Both the position numbers and the translations under genes were made by a program. The notes under the pieces are model-generated. The model was not told the DNA's origin. It saw only the letters and a list, made by a program, of their open reading frames with translations, and made no database searches. A DNA stretch of 64,000 nucleotides from Candidatus Poribacteria bacterium (GTDB lineage Bacteria; Poribacteria; WGA-4E; WGA-3G), in assembly GCA_022821725.1 (NCBI GenBank), contig JAJEDB010000095.1:31050-95049 (forward strand), written 5' to 3'. Position 1 is the first letter of the stretch. Every line of letters begins with the position of its first letter. Positions 44,985-53,231 of this stretch are shown one piece after another.

Positions 44985-46310
44985 ATGAAAAGTGTTCGCA
45001 GAAGTCTTGTTTTCGTGCTAATACTTGCACTTGCGTTCGTGAGTACCGCGAAAGCGGATAACCACCAATCCCAATCCTTAACCATTGTTTGGGCAGAATG
45101 GGATCCGGCTAACTACTTGCAGGAACTCTCAAAAGACTTTACCGCCGAAACCGGCATTGCTGTCGATGTGATCCAGATCCCGTGGCCCAATTTCCAAGAT
45201 AAGGTTTTCACGGCTTTCGTCGGAAAAAGCGATCTTTACGACATTGTGATTGGCGATAGCCAATGGCTCGGTCGGAACTCTCAGGGTCAAAACTATATCA
45301 ATCTAACGGATTGGATTAATGAGAACATAGATGTCGATTCTATCTATGGACCCGCGATGACAGCATTTGCTGAGTATCCAAAAGGGAGCGGAACCTACTG
45401 GGCATTACCTGCAGAGGTAGATGCCGCTGGATATGTCTATCGGAAAGACTTATTTGAAGATCCAAACGAAATGACAGCGTTCCAAGAGAAGTATGGCTAC
45501 GCGCTGGCGCCCCCGAAAACCTACGCCCAACTCCGCGATATCGCCGAATTTTTCACGCGTCCAGATAAAGACCTCTACGGTATCGCCACATGGTATAGCA
45601 AGGAATATGACGGCATTACGATGGGATTCCAACAGGTGATGTGGAGCTTCGGGGGTGCTTATGGCGACGCAGACACCCATAAAGTCGCCGGGCACATTAA
45701 CACAGAGGATTCTGTGAAAGCCCTTGAATTTTACACAGATTTGCTCCAGTTTTCACCGCCTGACGCCCCGAACTACTATTGGACAGAAACGCTCGGTGCC
45801 TATAACGCCGGGAAGGTCGCAATGGCGATGAATTACTTCGCTTTTTTTCCGGGTGTCTTAAACCCAGAATCGAATGAAATTTCTCACGACAAAAGTGGCT
45901 TCTTTATAGCACCTGCGGGTCCGAAAGGGCATTATATCAGCATCGGTGGGCAGGGCATGTCGATTTCTTCTTATTCTAAAAACAAGGCTCTTGCCAAGCA
46001 ATACATGAAATGGTTCATGCAGAAACCTGTGCAAGAGAAATGGGCAGCCCTCGGTGGGTTCACACCGCACAAAGAGGTGTTGCAGTCGGATATCTTTAAG
46101 ACAGCGACCCCCTTTAATGAAGCTTTCGCCGCGAGTTTCCCGTATCTACGCGATTTCTGGGCAGTGCCGGAATATGCAGAGCTCTTAGAAGTCTGCCAGA
46201 CGAATTGGAGTGAAGCCATCTCCAAAATCAAGTCTGCCAAGGAAGCCCTGGACGCCATCGCGCGGAAACATGAGGAAATCTTTGAGGACGCAGGCTACTA
46301 CGACGAGTAG
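44985..46310 (+). CDS. sugar ABC transporter substrate-binding protein
   Basis: 441 residues. The ATG at 44985 has GGAGG before it and a clear signal peptide (MKSVRRSLVFVLILALAFVSTAKA). The mature part is an extracellular solute-binding protein family 1 fold: LTIVWAEWDPANYLQELSKDFTAETGIAVDV, AGKVAMAMNYFAFFPGV, KSGFFIAPAGPKGHYISIGGQGMSIS. Such proteins bind mono- or oligosaccharides for CUT1-type importers. It is the first gene of an operon with two permeases; no ATPase gene is present, so a shared MsmK/UgpC-type ATPase is presumed elsewhere. Confidence 0.93.
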   Translation: MKSVRRSLVFVLILALAFVSTAKADNHQSQSLTIVWAEWDPANYLQELSKDFTAETGIAVDVIQIPWPNFQDKVFTAFVGKSDLYDIVIGDSQWLGRNSQGQNYINLTDWINENIDVDSIYGPAMTAFAEYPKGSGTYWALPAEVDAAGYVYRKDLFEDPNEMTAFQEKYGYALAPPKTYAQLRDIAEFFTRPDKDLYGIATWYSKEYDGITMGFQQVMWSFGGAYGDADTHKVAGHINTEDSVKALEFYTDLLQFSPPDAPNYYWTETLGAYNAGKVAMAMNYFAFFPGVLNPESNEISHDKSGFFIAPAGPKGHYISIGGQGMSISSYSKNKALAKQYMKWFMQKPVQEKWAALGGFTPHKEVLQSDIFKTATPFNEAFAASFPYLRDFWAVPEYAELLEVCQTNWSEAISKIKSAKEALDAIARKHEEIFEDAGYYDE

Positions 46311-46315
46311 AGATC

Positions 46316-46409
46316 GGAAGATTGGAAGATTGGAAGATTGGAAGATTGGAAATTATCCGATCCTTCCACCCTTCCACCCTTCCATCGAAATCCTTCCACC
46401 CTTCCATCC
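46316..46409. repeat. adjacent microsatellites in the ABC operon
   Basis: Four perfect GGAAGATT octamers (46316-46347) are followed by CCTTCCACC-type repeats (46362-46409). The strands are partly complementary (GGAAG against CTTCC), so the RNA could fold. The array lies between the binding-protein and first-permease genes. Confidence 0.85.
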
Positions 46410-46438
46410 TATAGCATTTCATAAATTTCGCAATACAT

Positions 46439-47362
46439 ATGCTTACCAACCACCCACACCAAACATCGCGCGGGATGAGTGATTACCAGTTGAAGATGGC
46501 ATTTATCATGCCCACCATGATTTTGCTCATCTTGATGAACATTTTTCCGTTGCTGTGGTCGCTGTATCTGAGTTTCCATCGCTACAAAGCCTCCATGCCC
46601 GCGGCGCCAAGATTTATCGGTGTCCGTAATTATTCACGTCTCCTCGCCGATCCAGAGATATGGGGTTACTTTCAAACCACCGCCTATTTCGTGATCCTTG
46701 CAGTCGCAGCGCAATTCTTTATCGGATTTGGGTTGGCACTGCTCCTGAATCGGGACTTCCGGTATAAAGGCTTCGTCACAACGTTGCTGCTGCTACCGAT
46801 GATGCTATCACCTGTGGTCGTTGGACTTTTTTGGCGGTTTATCCTCTCTTCAGATAACGCCGGTTTACTGAACTTTTTCCTCAGTCCCTTTTTAAACTCG
46901 CCTATCGGCTGGACGACCCATCCGAAGGTCGCGATGTTAGCCGTTGTGATTGTGGATACATGGATGTGGTCGCCATTTATGATGCTGATCGCCTTAGCAG
47001 GACTCAGCGCGGTTCCGAAATTTCTTTATGAAGCTGCGGATGTCGATAGAGCCTCTGCCTGGTTCAAATTTCGATGGATTACCCTGCCGTTAGTCTCTCC
47101 GCTCTTACTGATTGCCCTTCTGTTCAGGACGATGGATGCCTTCAAGATGTTCGACATCGTCTATGTGCTGACTCGCGAAGGAGGACCTGGCACCGCCACA
47201 GAGACTGTATCCATGAACCTTTATAAACTCGCCTTCCGAAACTACAATACCGGTAAAGCGTGCGCGATGGCGTATATTCTACTCATCATTATCGTTGCCC
47301 TGAGCAATATCTACGTGAAATACCTGAATCGCGTCAAGGGAGAGGAGGCACAGGAAACCTAA
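46439..47362 (+). CDS. sugar ABC transporter permease (MalF/UgpA type)
   Basis: 307 residues with six TM segments, the first at about 21-42 (MAFIMPTMILLILMNIFPLLWSLYL). The EAA loop that docks the ATPase is visible in LYEAADVDRASAWFKFRWITLPLVSPLLL. The start is uncertain: ATG 46439 or 46475 (MSDYQLKMAF), neither with a good Shine-Dalgarno. The stop overlaps the next ATG by one base (TAATG), so the two permeases are coupled. Confidence 0.92.
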   Translation: MLTNHPHQTSRGMSDYQLKMAFIMPTMILLILMNIFPLLWSLYLSFHRYKASMPAAPRFIGVRNYSRLLADPEIWGYFQTTAYFVILAVAAQFFIGFGLALLLNRDFRYKGFVTTLLLLPMMLSPVVVGLFWRFILSSDNAGLLNFFLSPFLNSPIGWTTHPKVAMLAVVIVDTWMWSPFMMLIALAGLSAVPKFLYEAADVDRASAWFKFRWITLPLVSPLLLIALLFRTMDAFKMFDIVYVLTREGGPGTATETVSMNLYKLAFRNYNTGKACAMAYILLIIIVALSNIYVKYLNRVKGEEAQET

Positions 47363-48579
47363 TGCGGCATCGGAAAAACTTTGTCCACTACCTTATATTG
47401 GCACTCATCGCCGTGGCTGTGCTTGTCTACATCACCCCGATTTACTGGATTTTGGCGACATCGCTAAAGACCCTGTCTGATATTACCACAAAACTCCCGA
47501 AGTTCGTTTTTGACATATCGTTAGAGAACTATCAGAAGTTGATGCCGTCAGAAGGGGTCCCAGGGGTAACGTATCTATTTTTAGGAGAGGTGGTTGTCGG
47601 ATTATTGCTGTTCGGTTTCTTCTCGCTTTTCAATGTGAGGTTACCCCGTGCCTTGTCCCTCCGAAATCTCGGCTTCATCTGGAACAGTCTTTTCATTTTA
47701 ACGTGTCTCTATAGTTTTCTGACGCTGCCCCCGTTGCGGAGTCGGCTCCAAACGGATGCCCGTTTCAACTTTCTGCTCCTCATCGTCTGCACAATTATAG
47801 CCTATCTCTTGATTGTTCCGTGGAGAAAGACTGGCGGGTTGACATCGCAAACTGCCAAAAAACAGCGACTCACCCTCGTATTACCAAGCGTTTTCGGGAC
47901 GATAGCGATTTGCGTCGCACTGGCAAACGGTGGGTCGAAGTACTTTTATCAGCTGCTCAATAGCATCATCATCGGTGGTGGGAGCACGATTCTTGCGGTA
48001 GGACTCGGAACACTTGCGGCTTACGCTTTCTCCCGATTCGACATCGCAGGCAAGGACGATCTGCTTTTCTTTATCCTCAGCACCCGCATGCTCCCACCCG
48101 TCGTGGTTGTGATTCCGATCTATCTGATGTACAGTGCGCTCGGGTTGCGGGATACACACTTCGGACTGATTCTGCTCTATACCACCTTCAATGTTTCGTT
48201 TGCGGTGTGGCTCATGAAGGGGTTTATTGACGAAATTCCAAAGGAGTATGAGGATGCAGCACTCGTTGATGGCTATTCACGGTTCCAAACTTTCCTAAAG
48301 GTCATTTTACCGCAGTCCGTCACGGGCATCGCCGCGACTGCCGTGTTCTGTCTGATTACGGCGTGGAACGAGTTCGCGTTTGCCTTAGTTCTGACAGAGG
48401 TCGGCGGTAGAGCCGTGACCGCCCCCCCTTCAATTACGAGTGCGACGGGTTCCACGGGTATGGATTGGGGAAAAATCGCTGCGGGAACCTTCGTTTTTCT
48501 CCTACCCGTCGCCGTTTTCACCTTCCTGATGCGGAGTCATCTCTTGCGCGGTGTCACTTTCGGCGCAGTGAAGAAATAA
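47362..48579 (+). CDS. sugar ABC transporter permease (MalG type) with large insertion
   Basis: 405 residues instead of the usual 270-300. The start (ATG 47362) overlaps the previous stop. The first TM helix and loop are normal (YITPIYWILATSLKTLSDI), and the second half is classical MalG (LGTLAAYAFSRFDIAGKDDLLFFILSTRMLPPVVVVIPIY; EAA loop EIPKEYEDAALVDGYSRFQTFLKVILPQS). Between them, about residues 70-180, sits an insertion with three further hydrophobic segments (VVVGLLLFGFFSLF, LGFIWNSLFILTCLYSFL, FNFLLLIVCTIIAYLLIV). The insertion is in frame and not repetitive. Its role is unknown. Confidence 0.9.
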   Translation: MRHRKNFVHYLILALIAVAVLVYITPIYWILATSLKTLSDITTKLPKFVFDISLENYQKLMPSEGVPGVTYLFLGEVVVGLLLFGFFSLFNVRLPRALSLRNLGFIWNSLFILTCLYSFLTLPPLRSRLQTDARFNFLLLIVCTIIAYLLIVPWRKTGGLTSQTAKKQRLTLVLPSVFGTIAICVALANGGSKYFYQLLNSIIIGGGSTILAVGLGTLAAYAFSRFDIAGKDDLLFFILSTRMLPPVVVVIPIYLMYSALGLRDTHFGLILLYTTFNVSFAVWLMKGFIDEIPKEYEDAALVDGYSRFQTFLKVILPQSVTGIAATAVFCLITAWNEFAFALVLTEVGGRAVTAPPSITSATGSTGMDWGKIAAGTFVFLLPVAVFTFLMRSHLLRGVTFGAVKK

Positions 48580-48594
48580 TTTCACACTTTTTGA

Positions 48595-48623
48595 TTGACA
48601 CCCGAAGAGATATGTGATTTACT
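48595..48623 (+). promoter_or_regulatory. promoter of the coiled-coil membrane protein
   Basis: TTGACA (48595-48600), 17-nt spacer, TTTACT (48618-48623), 22 nt before the ATG at 48646. Confidence 0.55.
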
Positions 48624-48645
48624 AATTCTATAAGGGAGTCACGTC

Positions 48646-49095
48646 ATGAAAACCATCTTGCTTTTCTCAATACTGTTCTGGGCAATCGCGATGCCGGCAA
48701 TGTCTGCGCTAACAGACGCTGACCTTGACAAGATTCGCTTGATCGTCAAAGAGGAAGTTAAGAAAGAGGTGATGCCTCTAAAGGCTGATATCGATACGCT
48801 AAAAACAGATATTGATACGCTAAAAACAGAGGGTGCTATTCGGCAGACCGAAATTACGAACTTAAAAGAAAACGTCAATAAGGGCTTCGACAATGTTCAG
48901 AAAAATTTTGACAGACAAAATAACGTCATCATTGCCTGCATCGGTATCCCTTTGGCACTTATCGCGATAGGGGCAACTGTATGGGGCATCTTAGCACACA
49001 GGCGAAACACGAAAGATCACACACTCGAAAAACAGATTGAAGTCCTTACACAAGAAATCGAGACGCTGAAGCAGCAGCAAACTGTAAACTCCTGA
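48646..49095 (+). CDS. small coiled-coil membrane protein
   Basis: 149 residues. An N-terminal signal-like helix (KTILLFSILFWAIAMPAMSA) precedes a charged coiled coil at about 25-95, which includes a tandem DIDTLKT repeat (21-bp DNA duplication near 48790). One TM helix at about 100-118 (ACIGIPLALIAIGATVWGIL) is followed by a second heptad stretch (EKQIEVLTQEIETLKQQQ). Likely an oligomeric envelope protein; no family name assigned. GGGAG lies before the ATG. Confidence 0.7.
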   Translation: MKTILLFSILFWAIAMPAMSALTDADLDKIRLIVKEEVKKEVMPLKADIDTLKTDIDTLKTEGAIRQTEITNLKENVNKGFDNVQKNFDRQNNVIIACIGIPLALIAIGATVWGILAHRRNTKDHTLEKQIEVLTQEIETLKQQQTVNS

Positions 49096-49105
49096 GGAGC
49101 ACAAT

Positions 49106-50512
49106 ATGAACAACCAAGCGCGCCAACTCACCGATAAAGAGATGCGGGATTTCATTATCAACGGGTATGTTAAGGTAAAGGTCGATGCGCCGCCGAGTTT
49201 TCACGAGAACGTTTACCAGCAACTCGACGCAATGTTTGAAGGCACGGGCAATTTGGGCAACAATGTCCTACCCCTCATCCCTGACATTCAAGAAGTCTTC
49301 GATCACCCTGTCGTTCACGGCGCGATGCAAAGCGTGCTCGGTGAAAACTACGCGATGCACTCACACCGATACTGCCATTTCAATCAACAAGGGAGTGAAG
49401 GCCAGAATTTTCATAAAGATAGTTACGAAGGGGACGAGCAGATCCGTCGCCACCGATGTCGCTGGACGATGGCGTTCTATTACCCACAGGATGTCACAGA
49501 GGATATGGGACCCACCGCCGTGCTACCGGGTTCGCAGTATTACGAGACGGGTGAGAGTGCGCATGAACAGCCTGACCTCGCACTCACTGGCGAAGCAGGC
49601 ACTGTGACAATTGTCCACTACGACTTATGGCACCGCGCGATGCCGAATCAGAGTGACAAGAAACGATATATGTTGAAGTTCCTCTTTATCCGACTCGATG
49701 AACCGAAAACCCCTATATGGCAGCAGACGACAGACGACTGGCACGCCCTCAGCAACGGGGAAAAATCCGAGCATCCCGAATTATGGGAATCGCTGTGGGA
49801 CTGGTATAACGGAAAACAGAACGGAACGAGCAACGGGGTCTCGCAGACAGAGGTGGATACCCTTATAGGTGCTTTGAACAGCACGCATGAGAGAGAACGC
49901 CTCAACGCAACCTATCGCTTAGGACGGGTGGGGGTGCCTGCCGTGCCTCTGTTGAAGCAAGCGTTGTATAGTCGATCCGATACGATTCGTGAATATGCCG
50001 GCTATGCTTTAAGCCTCACGGGTGCCTCCGCGGTTCCGACGCTCATTGACGCATTGCAAGCAACAGATGCTTCGGTGCGGGCAAGCGCGGCGTTTGCCTT
50101 GGCGGATATGGGAAAAGTCGCACAGGAAGCACTACCCGCATTGACCCACGCTGCACAAGATGACAGTGAATGGGTCAGACGACACGCCACGGAAGGGTTG
50201 GGACTCATCGGGCAACAGGTTTCAGAAGAGATGGATTTGTCCGAGGTGATAGCGGTATTGACGACTCGATTACAGGACAACTATCATTGGGTTCGGGATA
50301 ACGCCGCCCGCTCCTTGGCGAAATTAGGCACACTCGCTGCACCCGCGATTCCGAGGCTTGTCGCGCAATTGGAAGATGAGAACCGATATGTCCGTTTCCA
50401 CGCGGCTTTGGCGTTGAAGGAAATCAAGACCCCCGAAGCACAGGATGCGCTCTTCAATCACCTGTTCGCTTCGCGTTGGTGTGCCCTGACAACAAACGAT
50501 ACCCCTTATTAG
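49106..50512 (+). CDS. PhyH dioxygenase fused to HEAT repeats
   Basis: 468 residues. Residues 1-235 are a PhyH oxygenase: HxD in NFHKDSYEG, the central strand PTAVLPGSQYYETGES, the distal His in HYDLWHRAMPNQSDKKRYM with a following Arg. From about 250 to 455 there are HEAT/PBS-lyase repeats of about 30 residues (RERLNATYRLGRVGVPAVPLLKQAL, TIREYAGYALSLTGASAVPTLIDAL, WVRRHATEGLGLIGQ, YVRFHAALALKEIKTPEAQDAL). GAGGAG precedes the ATG, 10 nt after the coiled-coil gene. The HEAT part probably binds a protein substrate or partner. Confidence 0.9.
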   Translation: MNNQARQLTDKEMRDFIINGYVKVKVDAPPSFHENVYQQLDAMFEGTGNLGNNVLPLIPDIQEVFDHPVVHGAMQSVLGENYAMHSHRYCHFNQQGSEGQNFHKDSYEGDEQIRRHRCRWTMAFYYPQDVTEDMGPTAVLPGSQYYETGESAHEQPDLALTGEAGTVTIVHYDLWHRAMPNQSDKKRYMLKFLFIRLDEPKTPIWQQTTDDWHALSNGEKSEHPELWESLWDWYNGKQNGTSNGVSQTEVDTLIGALNSTHERERLNATYRLGRVGVPAVPLLKQALYSRSDTIREYAGYALSLTGASAVPTLIDALQATDASVRASAAFALADMGKVAQEALPALTHAAQDDSEWVRRHATEGLGLIGQQVSEEMDLSEVIAVLTTRLQDNYHWVRDNAARSLAKLGTLAAPAIPRLVAQLEDENRYVRFHAALALKEIKTPEAQDALFNHLFASRWCALTTNDTPY

Positions 50513-50536
50513 TGGAAACATGGATTTATATTGGAA

Positions 50537-51070
50537 CTACATCATAAACCACATCCCCATCCGTCCGGCGAATATCCCAATAAGTGCCCCAGCGAGCACA
50601 TCCGTCGGATAATGAACGCCAAGATACACACGTGCGAGACCAACTGTAGTCCCCCAGCAAAGCGTCGGAATCTGTAAAGTTGGGAGCGTGCTCGATAACA
50701 ACGTCATCATCACAAACGCAGAGGCAGTGTGTCCTGACGGGAAACTAAAACGATCCGGGGGACGCACCCGAAATTGAACCTCAACAATCCGCTCATAGGG
50801 TCGGTCGCGTTTCATTGCCTGTTTGAGGAAGTGATAGAGGAGTCTTTCAAGCGGAAATGCGAGTATCGCTGAGAGAAGGAGCGGCTTGCTGGTGGCTGCG
50901 CCGAATGTCAAGTGCACGTATAATACCAGAAACGGATATAGACACCCGTTAGCACTCCAAGAGATGACACGAAATGAGCAATTCAGGATTCTTCTATCGC
51001 CCCACCCAAAGATACGATTAAACAGTAATACATCCCATCGGGTTAGACTATTTGTAAATTCTCTTAACAT
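50537..51070 (-). CDS. PAP2 family phosphatase
   Basis: 177 residues, membrane-embedded. The three phosphatase motifs are present: KQAMKRDRP, PSGHTASAF, and ARVYLGVHYPTDV with the catalytic His. Hydrophobic segments fit the five- to six-TM type that acts on undecaprenyl pyrophosphate or phosphatidic acid. The substrate is not determined. It is convergent with the PhyH-HEAT gene. The Shine-Dalgarno is weak. Confidence 0.92.
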   Translation of the reverse strand: MLREFTNSLTRWDVLLFNRIFGWGDRRILNCSFRVISWSANGCLYPFLVLYVHLTFGAATSKPLLLSAILAFPLERLLYHFLKQAMKRDRPYERIVEVQFRVRPPDRFSFPSGHTASAFVMMTLLSSTLPTLQIPTLCWGTTVGLARVYLGVHYPTDVLAGALIGIFAGRMGMWFMM

Positions 51071-51178
51071 AGTTTATAAAGTGAGCAGGCACTCTTAAAA
51101 CACACGCCCGCTGTATCTTTTATCTCCATCCGTATAATTTTATAGTAAAGTCCACAATTAAGTGGGCACTTCGGAATC

Positions 51179-51224
51179 GGTGCGGTTAGAAACCGCACCT
51201 ACCGGGGAAGTGCGTAAGTCCTAA
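51179..51224. repeat. family A hairpin joined to the TTAGGACTTACGCA motif
   Basis: GGTGCGGTT (51179-51187) and AACCGCACC (51191-51199) form a perfect 9-bp stem with AGA loop. TGCGTAAGTCCTAA (51211-51224) follows. This joins in one place the hairpin also seen at 7.4 kb and the terminal motif of the 11.7 kb element. Confidence 0.75.
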
Positions 51225-51258
51225 TTTTAATATATTTACCGATCAATCGCGCACCCTC

Positions 51259-52035
51259 TCACAGCGCGTGTGGGTTTACATAATCCGTGAGGTCTCGGAG
51301 GGCAATGACCTTGTAATCGTTTTCGTAGAGATATGCCATATACGCTTCAAATTGCTCCGGTTCTGTGTGGACCCATGGATGCTCAATATCTGGAACCCCA
51401 TGAAACGTCAGGATCGTTATATTTCCGTCTGCTGCTTGGGTGAGTGCCCACGTGAAGTCATCAAAGTTCCAATTGGGACCAGAGGCACCTGTCGTTGGAA
51501 TTAAGAGGGGATGATGCCGGGTTGGATTGTAAGCCGGCCCGCGGTCGCCTTCTCCGCTATAAGGGAACTCTGGATCAACGCCGCGTCGGGCAAAATGAAA
51601 GCCGTGTTCAGCGAGCACGTGGACGGCTGCTTCACCGTGGCTATAACCTGGGTAACAAAACGTTGTGGGTTTCGAAATACCGTAAGCCTCACAACGGGCG
51701 TCAATGTGCACCAAATCCGCACTGAGTTCCGCAGCGGGTTGCTGTGTGACGTTTCGGTGATGGCGCGTGTGATTCCCGATCTCGAAACCGTCGTCATGTA
51801 GACCTTTGACCTCTTCCCACGTCATATAGGCTTCTTTGTTGGTGAGGAAGTTGAGTCCTTCGGTGATATAGAAAGTTGCACCGAAGCCATACCCTTTAAG
51901 GATCGGGGCGGCGACAGTCGCCTGTGATTTGCACCCATCGTCAAAGGTTAGCACAACAAGTTTATCGGGGATTGTCTTCTGCAAAATGTTCTCATGCCTC
52001 AAATTTCGTATCCGTATGGAACATAAAAAAATCAT
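51259..52035 (-). CDS. polysaccharide deacetylase (NodB-type)
   Basis: 258 residues. NodB motif 1 is VVLTFDDG, and motif 2 is IGNHTRHH, giving the Asp-His-His metal site. FCYPGYSHGEAAVHVLAEHGFHFARRG carries motif 3-like features. Family members remove N- or O-acetyl groups from chitin, peptidoglycan or other glycans. No signal peptide is seen from the ATG at 52035, and the real start may be a few codons later, so localisation is uncertain. Confidence 0.88.
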   Translation of the reverse strand: MIFLCSIRIRNLRHENILQKTIPDKLVVLTFDDGCKSQATVAAPILKGYGFGATFYITEGLNFLTNKEAYMTWEEVKGLHDDGFEIGNHTRHHRNVTQQPAAELSADLVHIDARCEAYGISKPTTFCYPGYSHGEAAVHVLAEHGFHFARRGVDPEFPYSGEGDRGPAYNPTRHHPLLIPTTGASGPNWNFDDFTWALTQAADGNITILTFHGVPDIEHPWVHTEPEQFEAYMAYLYENDYKVIALRDLTDYVNPHAL

Positions 52036-52180
52036 ACTGTGCTGGACTCTTAATTATAGAGGCACAACACTATTTAAATCAAGGAAAAATTTGGCATTCG
52101 GCACAAATCGGGGTTACAAACCCCTCCCACAAGAGAGATTTGTGACAATTGAATGGCTCTGATTGTCAATTGAAAAAGGG

Positions 52181-52209
52181 TTGACAAAAATCCAAGAATG
52201 ATTTAAAAT
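52181..52209 (+). promoter_or_regulatory. promoter of the aldo/keto reductase-UnbV-TPR operon
   Basis: TTGACA (52181-52186), 17-nt spacer, TAAAAT (52204-52209). AACGGAGG and the ATG at 52239 follow. Confidence 0.7.
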
Positions 52210-52238
52210 GTTTACAAGAAAATAACGGAGGTATAACC

Positions 52239-53231
52239 ATGATTGACCGACGTGCATTTCTAAAATCAATGGCAAGTTTGACAACAGGCGTTCTCTTGTC
52301 ATCTGCGTGTGCGGAGGGTGATGAAGAAGATATTGTGAGGGATCGCTTAGGGAACCTCCTGCCGACACGGAGGTTCGGACGCACCGGTGAAGCCGTAACG
52401 ATGCTCGGTGTAGGTGGCTGGCATATCGGAGAGATGAGCGAAGCAGAGGCTCAGAAAACGATCGAGATCTCGCTTGAAGGGGGTGTGCGCTTCTTCGATA
52501 GCGCTGAATCCTATCAAGCGGGTGGAAGCGAGCGGCGACTTGGTAAACTGCTGGTCCCAAAATATCGCGATGATGTGTTCCTTATGACGAAGACAACGGC
52601 ATCTAACGCCACGAAAGCGCAGGAACACCTTGAAGGTTCACTGAAACGCTTGAATACCGATCAGCTTGACCTCTGGCAGATGCACTCTGTAAAAAATCCT
52701 GTAGACGTCGACGATCGGATTGATAACGGTATCCTCGACGTTATGTTGGAAGCGAAAGCGAGTGGCAAAACCCGCTATATTGGGTTCACTGGACACACGA
52801 GTCCAGCGGCGCATGAACGCGTCCTCGAACGGACCGATATTTTTGACACCTGTCAATTAGCAATGAATCTCGTGGATGTCAGTTACGAGAGTTTCATTGA
52901 GAGAGTCGTGCCGACGCTCATTGAGCGAAATATTGGCGTGATCGGAATGAAAGCATTAGCAAATGGCGGTTTCTTCGGGGGTTCTCAGCACGGCAGACAC
53001 GGTCTGAATCCGAAAGTTGTCCCAAATCGCGTCAGTGTCTCCGAAGCCGTTCGTTTCGTTTGGTCGTTGCCCATAAGCACACTTGTTACCGGTCCAGACA
53101 CTGCAGAACAGATGCAAGAGAAGATTGACATTGCGAAGACCTTTACAGGCATGGACGATGACGAACGCCAGGCGTTGATAGAAAAAGTGGAAGATATGGC
53201 AGGAACAACGGTTGAGTTTTACAAAACCTGA
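52239..53231 (+). CDS. aldo/keto reductase with Tat/lipoprotein signal
   Basis: 330 residues. The N-terminus combines a twin-arginine motif (DRRAFLKS) with a lipobox (LLSSAC), predicting a folded, lipid-anchored enzyme exported by Tat. The catalytic tetrad is present: Asp and Tyr in FFDSAESYQAG, Lys in MTKTTAS, His in LWQMHSV. The barrel continues to the NADP-binding SISTLVTGPDTAEQM-like end. The substrate is unknown. The following FG-GAP gene starts within its last 20 bp, so the two are tightly coupled. Confidence 0.9.
   Translation: MIDRRAFLKSMASLTTGVLLSSACAEGDEEDIVRDRLGNLLPTRRFGRTGEAVTMLGVGGWHIGEMSEAEAQKTIEISLEGGVRFFDSAESYQAGGSERRLGKLLVPKYRDDVFLMTKTTASNATKAQEHLEGSLKRLNTDQLDLWQMHSVKNPVDVDDRIDNGILDVMLEAKASGKTRYIGFTGHTSPAAHERVLERTDIFDTCQLAMNLVDVSYESFIERVVPTLIERNIGVIGMKALANGGFFGGSQHGRHGLNPKVVPNRVSVSEAVRFVWSLPISTLVTGPDTAEQMQEKIDIAKTFTGMDDDERQALIEKVEDMAGTTVEFYKT

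Noticed and set aside
46316..46409. possible CRISPR array
   Set aside because: Repeat units are 8-9 bp without unique spacers of regular length; it is a microsatellite.
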